A stretch of DNA of 5,428 nucleotides from Methylacidiphilaceae bacterium UBA1321 (lineage in GTDB: Bacteria; Verrucomicrobiota; Verrucomicrobiia; Methylacidiphilales; UBA1321), in NCBI GenBank assembly GCA_002306945.1, contig DBTH01000034.1:1-5428 (forward strand). The letters are read 5' to 3'. Positions 1 through 5,130 of this stretch are shown here, in pieces. A program made the position numbers and the translations under genes. The notes below the pieces were generated by a model. The model did no database searches, was not told the DNA's origin, and was given only the letters and a program-made list of their open reading frames with translations. Each line of letters starts with the position of its first letter. The first letter of the stretch is position 1.

Positions 1-145
1 ATTCAAAACATGATGCTGGGGATTGAGAATTGCGCGAGGCTAAGGCGAGGCGCAAGGAGGGAGTTTATTGCTCATCAATAAGTGACCGACGCGCAACGAA
101 GCTTTTGCCTCGGGAAAACTCAAGATCGGGCGTGAGGTTTTGAAT
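1..145. repeat. Imperfect palindromic intergenic element with terminal inverted repeats
   Basis: The outermost 9 bases (ATTCAAAAC, 1-9) are exactly complementary to GTTTTGAAT at 137-145. Inside these, CGAGGC (35-40) pairs with GCCTCG (107-112). The centre is a small hairpin, TTATTG (65-70), loop CTCAT, CAATAA (76-81). The left arm also contains a short internal repeat of the form GAGGC-TAAGGC-GAGGC. GCGCAA occurs once in each half (near 51 and 91). No convincing reading frame covers the stretch. The nested symmetry suggests a REP/MITE-like repeat or a folded RNA rather than an ordinary spacer. The window begins at the first base of the repeat, so it may extend further left. Family identity is unknown, and copy number elsewhere in the genome would decide. 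Confidence 0.5.
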
Positions 146-162
146 AGTTACGGCTTAGAAAC

Positions 163-209
163 AAAAAAACGACCCGACCCGGCCGGAGCCGGGAATCGAG
201 TCGTTTTTC
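163..209 (-). terminator. Intrinsic terminator, probably bidirectional, distal to the RRM gene
   Basis: AAAAACGAC (165-173) pairs with GTCGTTTTT (200-208), and an inner GC stem CCCGGC (178-183) closes with GCCGGG (188-193) over the loop CGGA. Read on the minus strand, the hairpin is followed by a run of T (complement of 163-169). Read on the plus strand it ends in five T, so it could stop transcription from either side. It lies about 95-140 nt beyond the RRM stop codon and seems to be the second, stronger stop signal for that gene. Confidence 0.8.
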
Positions 210-259
210 TGAAATTCCTAACGGCGGGAGAACCGCAAAGAATTTCAAAACGGAAAATG

Positions 260-297
260 AACCCGCGTAACGGACGGCGAACCGCCCGTTACGGGTT
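260..297 (-). terminator. Strong hairpin directly after the RRM stop codon
   Basis: The arms AACCCG, TAACGG and CGG (260-277) pair with CCG, CCGTTA and CGGGTT (282-297), with a two-base bulge, one A/C mismatch and a CGAA tetraloop. The hairpin begins five bases past the RRM stop codon. On the minus strand it is followed by a T-rich but interrupted tract (CATTTTCCGTTTTG). It could be a first terminator, or a 3'-end stabilising structure backed up by the better terminator at 163-209. Confidence 0.65.
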
Positions 298-301
298 GAA
301 A

Positions 302-640
302 TTAATAACGGCGCTCGCGACGTTCGCCACGATCACCACCGCGGCCGCCACCGCCATGTCCGCCACCACCGAAGGAACGCTGAGGGCGATCTTCGCGGGG
401 ACGGGCTTCGTTGACCGTCAATTCACGGCCTTCGTAGCTTTTGCCATGGAGGGCTTCAATAGCCTTCGTAGCATCTTCCGGAGTGGCCATCGTGACAAAG
501 GCGAAACCGCGGGGGCGGCCCGTCATTTTGTCCATGATCAGATCCACTGCGGCAACCGAGCCGTGTTGAGCGAAAAGATCCTGGAGATCTCCTTCGGTTA
601 TCTTAAACGGGATATTCCCGACGTAGAGTTTGGTACCCAT
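302..640 (-). CDS. Small RRM-domain RNA-binding protein with glycine/arginine-rich tail
   Basis: A 112-residue protein consisting of one RNA recognition motif and a short disordered tail. RNP2 is LYVGNI (residues 5-10) and RNP1 is RGFAFVTM (44-51), with the aromatic residues expected to stack on RNA bases (Y6, F46, F48). The domain ends near residue 80. Residues 90-112 are GGGGHGGGGRGG followed by an Arg/Glu-rich end, as in the glycine-rich RRM proteins known from cyanobacteria and several other bacteria. The family binds single-stranded RNA in the cytoplasm and is often cold- or stress-responsive; the targets here are unknown. The ATG at 638-640 is preceded by AAGGAAG (complement of 652-658), a good but somewhat distant Shine-Dalgarno sequence. 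The gene stands alone, divergent from rho, with two terminator-like hairpins downstream. The assignment to RRM is secure. A specific gene name is not. Confidence 0.93.
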   Translation of the reverse strand: MGTKLYVGNIPFKITEGDLQDLFAQHGSVAAVDLIMDKMTGRPRGFAFVTMATPEDATKAIEALHGKSYEGRELTVNEARPREDRPQRSFGGGGHGGGGRGGDRGERRERRY

Positions 641-679
641 GATGAATTAACTTCCTTATTTGCAGATCTCCGGCGCTTC

Positions 680-708
680 TGAAGCTGCCCCTCACTTTTG
701 GGGCTTCA
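680..708 (-). other. Hairpin in the 5' leader of the RRM gene
   Basis: TGAAG (680-684) pairs with CTTCA (704-708), and CCCC (688-691) pairs with GGGG (700-703), with a three-base bulge and an 8-nt loop. It lies 40-68 nt upstream of the RRM start codon. If transcription begins further upstream it would be a 5'-UTR stem-loop. Leaders of cold-inducible RNA-binding protein genes are often structured, but nothing here proves such regulation. Confidence 0.4.
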
Positions 709-737
709 ATCATCACCGAGTAAAATTTAAAACTCAA
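709..737 (-). promoter_or_regulatory. Possible sigma70-type promoter of the RRM gene
   Basis: On the minus strand TTGAGT (complement of 732-737) and GATGAT (complement of 709-714) are spaced by 17 bp, each matching four of six consensus positions. The AT-rich tract at 721-732 falls in the spacer. Transcription would start near 702, within the leader hairpin. This is a weak call by eye only; other placements are possible in this AT-rich divergent region. Confidence 0.25.
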
Positions 738-786
738 CTGACGACTCTCTAGCTAGAAGATGAACCAACGATCCGATTATTTGTGC

Positions 787-840
787 GGATGCTGACAGGG
801 ATACGTTGGGATTCAAGATAAAAAGCATCCAAGATTTTTT
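787..840 (+). promoter_or_regulatory. Terminator-like hairpin in the rho leader
   Basis: GGATGC (787-792) is exactly complementary to GCATCC (825-830), and six T follow at 835-840. If it folds, this would be an attenuator-like structure about 110 nt before rho. The stem is only six base pairs and the loop is 32 nt, so it is marginal as an intrinsic terminator. The 11-codon ORF starting at 760 ends inside this region (TGA 793-795), so its translation would cover the left arm. Function is inferred only. Confidence 0.25.
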
Positions 841-868
841 AAACTCTCCTTGCGTGCTTATAAGGTTT

Positions 869-943
869 ATGATAACACTAACAAAAGTTGGATGGGTCTT
901 GGGGCACGTTGCGCCTCTCTTGCTATTCCAGCAAGGACGTTAA
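869..943 (+). CDS. Putative 24-residue rho leader peptide (upstream ORF)
   Basis: The ATG at 869-871 opens a 24-codon frame that ends with TAA at 941-943, five bases before the rho ATG. It is preceded by AAGG (862-865), which is closer to the ATG than ideal. The peptide is hydrophobic in its second half (APLLLF) and resembles nothing I know. Its last codons run through the hairpin that hides the rho ribosome-binding site, so a ribosome finishing here could expose that site and couple translation. E. coli rho is also preceded by a short leader ORF (rhoL), but I see no sequence similarity. The ORF may be chance, and conservation in relatives would decide. Confidence 0.3.
   Translation: MITLTKVGWVLGHVAPLLLFQQGR
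917..937 (+). promoter_or_regulatory. Hairpin sequestering the rho Shine-Dalgarno sequence
   Basis: CTTGC (919-923) pairs with GCAAG (931-935) across a 7-nt loop, plus a possible flanking U-G pair. The right arm contains most of AAGGA (933-937), which is the rho Shine-Dalgarno sequence, 11 nt before the ATG at 949. The stem is short, so occlusion would be partial. Together with the upstream ORF crossing it, this suggests translational coupling or autogenous control of rho. Confidence 0.35.
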
Positions 944-948
944 AAATC

Positions 949-2070
949 ATGTCAGAAACAACACCCGTTTCGGGTATTTTAGAGATTCACGATAAAGGTT
1001 ACGGTTTTCTGAGGCGGCCTGAAAAGGTTACTTCGGCGACGCCGAATGACGTATTTGTTCCACCGGATATGATCAAGCGGAACGGATTGCGCGACGGCGT
1101 CCAGATCAACGGCGTTGGCGGTGTCAATGGCCGCGGCCCGCAGCTTCTGGAAATCCAGACCCTCAACGAAAAGCCCATTCCCGAGTACAAGCAGCAGATC
1201 CCTTTTGAAGAGCTGACCACGATCAACCCGAACCGTTGGGTCAAACTCGAAACCACCGCCGACAAATTATCGACCCGCGTCGTCGACCTGATGACGCCCA
1301 TCGGCCACGGCCAGCGCGCCCTCATCGTCGCCCCGCCCCGCTCCGGCAAGACCATGCTCATGCAGGCCATCGCCGAGGCCGTCGCCATCAATCATCCCAA
1401 GACTCACCTCATGATCGTCCTCGTCGACGAACGTCCCGAGGAAGTCACCGATTTCAAACAATTCATCAAGGGCCGCGGCGAACTCTGGTCTTCTTCCAAC
1501 GACCAGGACATCTCCAGCCACGTCCGCCTCTCCAAACTCGTCATTGAGCGCGCCAAGCGCCTCGTCGAGAGTGGTCGCGACGTCTTCATGCTTTTGGATT
1601 CCCTCACCCGCCTCGGTCGCGCCTTCAACAACGCCACCAAGGGCAACGGTCGCACCCTCTCCGGCGGTATGGACGCCCGCGGCATGGAAATCCCCCGCAA
1701 GATTTTCGCCGCCGCCCGTCAGACCGAAGAAGCCGGCGCCCTCACCATCGTCGCCACCGCCCTTATCGATACCGGCTCCAAGATGGACGAAGTCATCTTC
1801 CAGGAATTCAAAGGCACCGGTAACATGGAAATCGTCCTCGACCGCAAAATGTCCGACGTCCGTGTCTTCCCCGCCATCGACATTGAGAAATCCGGCACAC
1901 GCCGCGAGGAACTCCTCCTCAAGCCCGACATTCTGGAAAAAGTCACCATCCTGCGCCGTGGCCTCCATGGCCAGCCGATCCAGGCTCAAATGGAACGCCT
2001 CCTTTTCCTACTCAAGAAGGGCGCGACCAACAAACTCGCCCTCGAAATGCTCCCCTCGCTGACCCGCTAA
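949..2070 (+). CDS. rho: Transcription termination factor Rho, short form lacking the N-terminal helix bundle
   Basis: Hexameric ATP-dependent RNA translocase that ends transcription at Rho-dependent sites. The product is 373 residues from ATG 949 (E. coli Rho has 419). Residues 6-75 form the OB/cold-shock RNA-binding domain (GYGFLR, DVFVPPDMIKRNGLRDG). The ATPase follows: Walker A APPRSGKT (128-135), the catalytic-Glu segment DERPEEV (160-166), Walker B LLLD-S-L-T type (D217), the Q-loop GRTLSGG (234-240), the R-loop KGTGNM (288-293) and the arginine finger in SGTRREE (R318). The start is chosen because AAGGA (933-937) precedes ATG 949 and the Rho homology begins at once. The frame is open back to a TTG at 850 and has an ATG at 892, but that extension does not resemble the Rho N-terminal domain. 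Residues 174-191 (KGRGELWSSSNDQDISSH) differ from the usual KGEVxASTFDEPxxRH, a form I associate with PVC-type bacteria. The leader suggests autogenous control. Confidence 0.97.
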   Translation: MSETTPVSGILEIHDKGYGFLRRPEKVTSATPNDVFVPPDMIKRNGLRDGVQINGVGGVNGRGPQLLEIQTLNEKPIPEYKQQIPFEELTTINPNRWVKLETTADKLSTRVVDLMTPIGHGQRALIVAPPRSGKTMLMQAIAEAVAINHPKTHLMIVLVDERPEEVTDFKQFIKGRGELWSSSNDQDISSHVRLSKLVIERAKRLVESGRDVFMLLDSLTRLGRAFNNATKGNGRTLSGGMDARGMEIPRKIFAAARQTEEAGALTIVATALIDTGSKMDEVIFQEFKGTGNMEIVLDRKMSDVRVFPAIDIEKSGTRREELLLKPDILEKVTILRRGLHGQPIQAQMERLLFLLKKGATNKLALEMLPSLTR

Positions 2071-2080
2071 CAGCGAGCAA

Positions 2081-2135
2081 GCACCCCTGCTGGCGAAGCG
2101 TTACGAGGTGCAGCGTCACGCTGCCTACGGCTTCG
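2081..2135. other. Nested stem-loops between convergent rho and the membrane-anchored protein gene
   Basis: GCAGCG (2110-2115), loop TCA, CGCTGC (2119-2124) is a perfect 6-bp hairpin that touches the stop codon of the minus-strand gene (2125-2127). CGAAGC (2094-2099) pairs with GCTTCG (2130-2135) around it, and GCACC (2081-2085) could instead pair with GGTGC (2107-2111). No T run follows on either strand, so it is not a classical intrinsic terminator. It may block read-through between the convergent genes or be a palindromic repeat. Confidence 0.45.
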
Positions 2136-3519
2136 ACCGGGGCCAAACCCAATCGCCCGCCTGGGTGTCAATCGGCGACCACTTATCCTTGCGCGTGGCT
2201 ACCTTGCCGCCATCGTCGGTTCGATTGAAGCCGACCGAATAGAGCGCGTAATTTCCATCCGCTTCGACCCGATAATGCAGTGGCTCGCCTGTGCAAACAT
2301 CATGCGGGACAGAATCGATGAACTGCGGCTGAAGCTCTCCCAACGTCGCGGGATATTTCTGGTTCACCAGCCAGTACCGCTCCAGTACGCACGCCACACG
2401 CGCCAGATCAAGGCGGGACTGTGCTTCGGCGAAACGCAACGGCAACGTGTTTATCGAGCCAAATAACAGATCGAGCAGCCAATTGGTCGGATTCAGACAA
2501 GCCAGCCCTTGCGCCGGATCAAAGGTGAAGCTGTTTTCGGGGTGAAAACGGTCTTTCTCTGGATCGATGATTCCCGTCAGGAATTGACGATAGGCGTTGA
2601 CTCCCTTGACGCGGGCGAAGTCGTACCATCCCGCCGGAACCAGATAAAAGACCTTGTCCATCCGTTGACCGAAAAGCACCTGCGGCAGGTGGAAGCGGTT
2701 CTCCTCCAGATCATCCATCCTGGGCAGAAAAATCAACGCAATCTCTCCGCGTACAGAGCGGTCGTAAATCCTGAGACAATGGAAAACGCCGAGTTGTTTT
2801 TGAAACTCGACCAGTTGGGAATCGGACCATTCGTGTTTCTCGATCCCTTTCCAGAGGGCTGGCAGCGCATTCTGGATTTCCGAAAGCGCGACCGTACCCG
2901 AAATCAGCGTAGGATTCTGGATATTCCCTTCGGCTAGTCTAAAACAAATGAGCAGATCTTTTGCCGCCGTATCGGTCTGCGCGTTATCGAGAGCCGACAA
3001 GGCGTGAAAACTCGTCAGTTGCGCCAGCGTGATCGAGAGGAGGAAATGCGGTGCGTTGGCACCGAGTGCAAAGCGATTGCGGTAATCGATGGCGTACTGG
3101 CAAGCGGGGCGTTCGCCTGCGGCATGCAACTGCTGGAGTTCGACGTCGATTCCGTCGAACAGATCGTCGGGCGGCGCGGGAGGAAGTTCGCCCAGAAGCC
3201 AGTTTTCCGTTTTGTTCTTTTTCTTCCACTCGAACAGCTTCTTTACCGCCTCAAGCAGGTTCGATTGGGGCGCGTGTCGGGGATCGCTGCCGATGGTGGC
3301 GGCCCATTTTTTCCAACTCTCCGTTTGTGTAAAATTTTCGCTGTCCGGAACCGGAGCGGGCAGAAATGTTTGCGGATTGAAATTGAGTCCTGCGGCGGCA
3401 GACTGCTTTTTTGCCTGAGCCCAGGCACGTGCGCCGCGTCCGTTTTCCTCGGCGTAAAACGCCACGATCAGCAGCGCGGCAACTCCCAGCGCAATCCCGG
3501 CTTTAATCGGCCAATTCAC
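2125..3519 (-). CDS. Membrane-anchored protein of unknown function with pseudopilin-like C-terminus
   Basis: A 464-residue protein I cannot name. Residues 5-23 (IKAGIALGVAALLIVAFYA) form one N-terminal hydrophobic segment after a short positively charged start. This suggests a signal anchor with the rest outside the cytoplasmic membrane. The long middle part is rich in W, L and charged residues, without a motif I recognise. Residues 362-438 resemble the C-terminal part of GspG-type pseudopilins: a helix (RLDLARVACVLERYW), then KYPATLGELQPQFIDSVPHD, TGEPLHYR, and NYALYSVGFNRTDDGG. Such ends occur in many Verrucomicrobia and Planctomycetes proteins. There is no N-terminal pilin cleavage motif, so it is unlikely to be a pseudopilin. 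The start is GTG (3517-3519); an in-frame TAA lies six codons upstream and no clear Shine-Dalgarno sequence is visible. It is the last of three minus-strand genes and faces rho. Confidence 0.88.
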   Translation of the reverse strand: MNWPIKAGIALGVAALLIVAFYAEENGRGARAWAQAKKQSAAAGLNFNPQTFLPAPVPDSENFTQTESWKKWAATIGSDPRHAPQSNLLEAVKKLFEWKKKNKTENWLLGELPPAPPDDLFDGIDVELQQLHAAGERPACQYAIDYRNRFALGANAPHFLLSITLAQLTSFHALSALDNAQTDTAAKDLLICFRLAEGNIQNPTLISGTVALSEIQNALPALWKGIEKHEWSDSQLVEFQKQLGVFHCLRIYDRSVRGEIALIFLPRMDDLEENRFHLPQVLFGQRMDKVFYLVPAGWYDFARVKGVNAYRQFLTGIIDPEKDRFHPENSFTFDPAQGLACLNPTNWLLDLLFGSINTLPLRFAEAQSRLDLARVACVLERYWLVNQKYPATLGELQPQFIDSVPHDVCTGEPLHYRVEADGNYALYSVGFNRTDDGGKVATRKDKWSPIDTQAGDWVWPRSKP

Positions 3520-3544
3520 AACCCGAAAGATTTAATCGCTTCAC

Positions 3545-3572
3545 ATACTAAAGACGATGTGTTTTTGGTGAA
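3545..3572 (-). promoter_or_regulatory. Possible promoter of the membrane-anchored protein gene
   Basis: On the minus strand TTCACC (complement of 3567-3572) and TAGTAT (complement of 3545-3550) are separated by 16 bp, each matching four of six sigma70 consensus positions. They lie about 26-53 nt before the GTG start, a sensible distance. A stem CTTCAC/GTGAAG (3539-3544 with 3568-3573) overlaps the same stretch. If real, the gene is transcribed independently of the upstream acetyltransferase gene. Confidence 0.3.
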
Positions 3573-3625
3573 GATCCCATGACGAATATGACAATCGTCA
3601 CGTTGGCGGGAATTTCCTTTTCCTG

Positions 3626-4084
3626 TCAGATCTCTTCGCCCTCGGGGTAGGCGACAAAGCCGGTCTTGATGCCGCTCTTGAATCCGGCGTTGTGGTAGAA
3701 ACGGACGATGTCGCGGCTCTTGTTGCCGGTCTCCAAAATGACCTTGTAACAGCCCGCTCCCCACGCCTCCTCCAATGCGGCCTGTAGCACGCGCGTGCCG
3801 ATGCCTTTTTTGCGGTACTGCGGATCGGTGACGACATTCTGCACGACGCCGTAGGGGCGCAGGTCGTAGGTGAGATTGAGAATGATCGCGAGAGAGCAGG
3901 TCGAGACGATGCGCCGGTCTTTTTCGGCGACCATGTAACGCAGGTGCGGTTGCTCCATGATATTGCGCCAGAGGCTTTGCACCGCCTCATCGCTGTAATC
4001 GATTTCAGGCACGTCGGGATGGAGGTGCGTGTAGAGTTCCAGCAGTTGAGGCAATTCATCGGCGTTGATGTGACGGATATTCAT
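3626..4084 (-). CDS. GNAT-family N-acetyltransferase
   Basis: A 152-residue single-domain protein of the Gcn5-related acetyltransferase fold, which moves an acetyl group from acetyl-CoA to an amine of a small molecule or protein in the cytoplasm. The acetyl-CoA-binding motif A is clear: VVQNVVTDPQYRKKGIGTRV (residues 80-99), with the pyrophosphate-binding loop RKKGIG. Motif B follows with FYHNAGFKSG (129-138), where the family usually has a Tyr near the active site (Y130 here). The length is typical of stand-alone GNATs. The substrate cannot be told from sequence. The ATG at 4082-4084 has only a weak GAG upstream and no strong Shine-Dalgarno sequence. It lies 107 nt downstream of the FAH-family gene on the same strand and 106 nt before the next gene, so co-transcription is possible but not shown. 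Confidence 0.93.
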   Translation of the reverse strand: MNIRHINADELPQLLELYTHLHPDVPEIDYSDEAVQSLWRNIMEQPHLRYMVAEKDRRIVSTCSLAIILNLTYDLRPYGVVQNVVTDPQYRKKGIGTRVLQAALEEAWGAGCYKVILETGNKSRDIVRFYHNAGFKSGIKTGFVAYPEGEEI

Positions 4085-4093
4085 AACTCAAAA

Positions 4094-4116
4094 CCCGGAT
4101 AGCCCGTATGACCGGG
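4094..4116 (-). other. Hairpin just upstream of the acetyltransferase start codon
   Basis: CCCGG (4094-4098) pairs with CCGGG (4112-4116). On the minus strand the second arm is followed by TTTT, ten bases before the ATG. An alternative pairing CGGG/CCCG inside the same stretch (using 4103-4106) excludes the first. It could be a weak terminator for read-through from the FAH-family gene or a structure affecting initiation. The stems are short and the evidence is modest. Confidence 0.25.
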
Positions 4117-4170
4117 ATAAGGGGAAAAGCCAAGCGTACACCTTCGCAAAAGGAAAATCCAGCCAACGCT

Positions 4171-4209
4171 GAACCGGCCCGTGTAACGCTGTCACGCGCC
4201 GGCCGGTTC
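4171..4209 (-). terminator. Stem-loop spanning the end of the FAH-family gene
   Basis: GAACCGGCC (4171-4179) is a perfect 9-bp complement of GGCCGGTTC (4201-4209). An inner CGTG/CACG (4180-4183 with 4193-4196) continues the stem after a 4-nt bulge. The structure includes the last codons and the stop codon (4192-4194) of the upstream gene. On the minus strand T-rich sequence (GATTTTCCTTTTG) follows only about 12 nt later, so it is an imperfect intrinsic terminator that may allow read-through into the acetyltransferase gene. Confidence 0.45.
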
Positions 4210-5007
4210 TTCAACGATGGGATTGGCGAGGATGCCGATCTTTTCGATTTCGACTTCGACCTTGTCGCCGGGCTGCATGTAGAGCTTGGGATTGCGGCTC
4301 ATGCCGACGCCGGAGGGCGTGCCGGTGAGAATGACGGTGCCGGGCCGCAAGGTGGTGCTGCCGCTGAGGAAGGCGATGAGCGTCGGGACGTCGAAGATCA
4401 TGTCGTTAGTGCGGCTCGATTGCATGAGCTGGCCGTTGAGGCGGGTGGAGAGGGCGAGGTCGTTGGGGTTGGTGATTTCGTCGGGTGTCACGAGGCAGGG
4501 GCCGAGCGGACAGAACGTGTCGAAGGTCTTGCCGCGGCACCATTGCGAACCACCCCATTTGATCTGCCAGTCGCGGGCGCTGATGTCGTTGGCGGCGGTG
4601 TAACCGGCGACGTACTGGAGAGCGTTTTCGCGCGGGACATTTTTGCAAGTGCGGCCGATGATGACAGCAAGTTCGCATTCGTAATCGACGCGGTCGCTGC
4701 GCAGGCTGCGGGGGATTTCGACCGGGCCGCCAGGGTTTTGCACGGCGGTGGTCGCCTTCATGAAAAGAACGGGATGCTCGGGAATGGTTGCCTTGGTTTC
4801 GATTGCGTGGGCGCGGTAGTTGAGTCCGATGCAGTAGAGGGTGGTCGGTTCGACCGGGGCGAGGATCGCGGCGGGAGTGAGGCGTTCACCGGTGGGGCGC
4901 AGATTGCCGGTGAAGAGGTTGCCTGAGAGGGCGAGGAAATCGCGGCCGTTGTCGGAAGTGGCGAAGCGGATCTGGTTTTGCGTATCGCGAATGCGGTAGA
5001 TTTTCAT
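4192..5007 (-). CDS. Fumarylacetoacetate hydrolase (FAH) family protein
   Basis: A 271-residue cytoplasmic enzyme of the FAH fold (COG0179-type), a family of metal-dependent hydrolases, decarboxylases and isomerases acting on beta-diketo or 2-oxo acids. Visible active-site features are a His-Glu pair in NYRAHAIE (H67, E70), as in acylpyruvase/oxaloacetate decarboxylase FAHD1; metal ligands E110 and E112 in DYECELAVIIG and D141 in NDISARD; the lysine in GKTFDTFCPLGP (K160); and TGTPSGVG near the C-terminus. An N-terminal region of about 50 residues precedes the catalytic domain, as is common in bacterial members. I chose ATG 5005-5007. The frame stays open to a GTG at 5032-5034, but that adds residues not typical of the family, and a plausible promoter would start transcription inside the extension. 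No good Shine-Dalgarno sequence is seen for either. The substrate is uncertain, and neighbours do not indicate an aromatic degradation pathway. Confidence 0.93.
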   Translation of the reverse strand: MKIYRIRDTQNQIRFATSDNGRDFLALSGNLFTGNLRPTGERLTPAAILAPVEPTTLYCIGLNYRAHAIETKATIPEHPVLFMKATTAVQNPGGPVEIPRSLRSDRVDYECELAVIIGRTCKNVPRENALQYVAGYTAANDISARDWQIKWGGSQWCRGKTFDTFCPLGPCLVTPDEITNPNDLALSTRLNGQLMQSSRTNDMIFDVPTLIAFLSGSTTLRPGTVILTGTPSGVGMSRNPKLYMQPGDKVEVEIEKIGILANPIVEEPAGA

Positions 5008-5034
5008 GAGAGTGACAAATTTCTGTTGCCGCAC

Positions 5035-5063
5035 ACTCTATCATGCCCGCCACCACCCGGCAA
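5035..5063 (-). promoter_or_regulatory. Possible promoter of the FAH-family gene
   Basis: On the minus strand TTGCCG (complement of 5058-5063) and TAGAGT (complement of 5035-5040) are spaced by exactly 17 bp and each match four of six sigma70 consensus positions. Transcription would begin near 5028, giving a leader of about 20 nt before ATG 5005-5007 and excluding the GTG at 5032-5034 as start codon. Confidence 0.35.
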
Positions 5064-5130
5064 CCGGCGCGCGGGACGAAAGAATGGAACTGCGCCTCCG
5101 TCGAGCCTCTCCAATCCTGGAAGTTGATTA

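Larger units (their letters stand above)
641..948. other. Divergent RRM/rho intergenic region (leader sequences)
   Basis: About 308 bases lie between the two divergent start codons. The middle is clearly more AT-rich than the flanking genes. The left part should hold the RRM promoter and its hairpin leader. The right part is the rho leader, with a terminator-like hairpin (787-840), an 11-codon ORF (ATG at 760, TGA at 793-795), a 24-codon ORF (869-943) and a hairpin over the rho Shine-Dalgarno sequence. A TATGAT at 868-873 and a TATAAG at 859-864 resemble -10 boxes, but neither has a convincing -35 partner, so I do not assign the rho promoter. Confidence 0.6.

Noticed and set aside
1..145. CRISPR array or integron attC site
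   Set aside because: There are no regularly spaced direct repeats, and no recombinase gene or attC core motif is seen; the symmetry is a single inverted repeat.
140..682. 180-codon plus-strand ORF across the RRM gene
   Set aside because: It is antisense to the clear RRM gene and runs through two terminator hairpins; its protein is low-complexity with no recognisable domain.
850..948. N-terminal extension of Rho from TTG 850 or ATG 892
   Set aside because: The extra residues do not resemble any Rho domain, and ATG 949 has a proper Shine-Dalgarno sequence.
1267..1989. 240-codon minus-strand ORF inside rho
   Set aside because: It is a by-product of the strong C bias at third codon positions in rho. 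The product is G/D/E/A-rich with no motif.
4108..4926. 272-codon plus-strand ORF opposite the FAH-family gene
   Set aside because: It is a mirror of the conserved enzyme; its composition (G, A, D, E, V) is typical of antisense shadows in GC-rich genes.
5008..5034. GTG start for the FAH-family protein at 5032-5034
   Set aside because: It adds nine residues not typical of the family and would lie upstream of the likely transcription start; MKIYRIRD is the more usual beginning.
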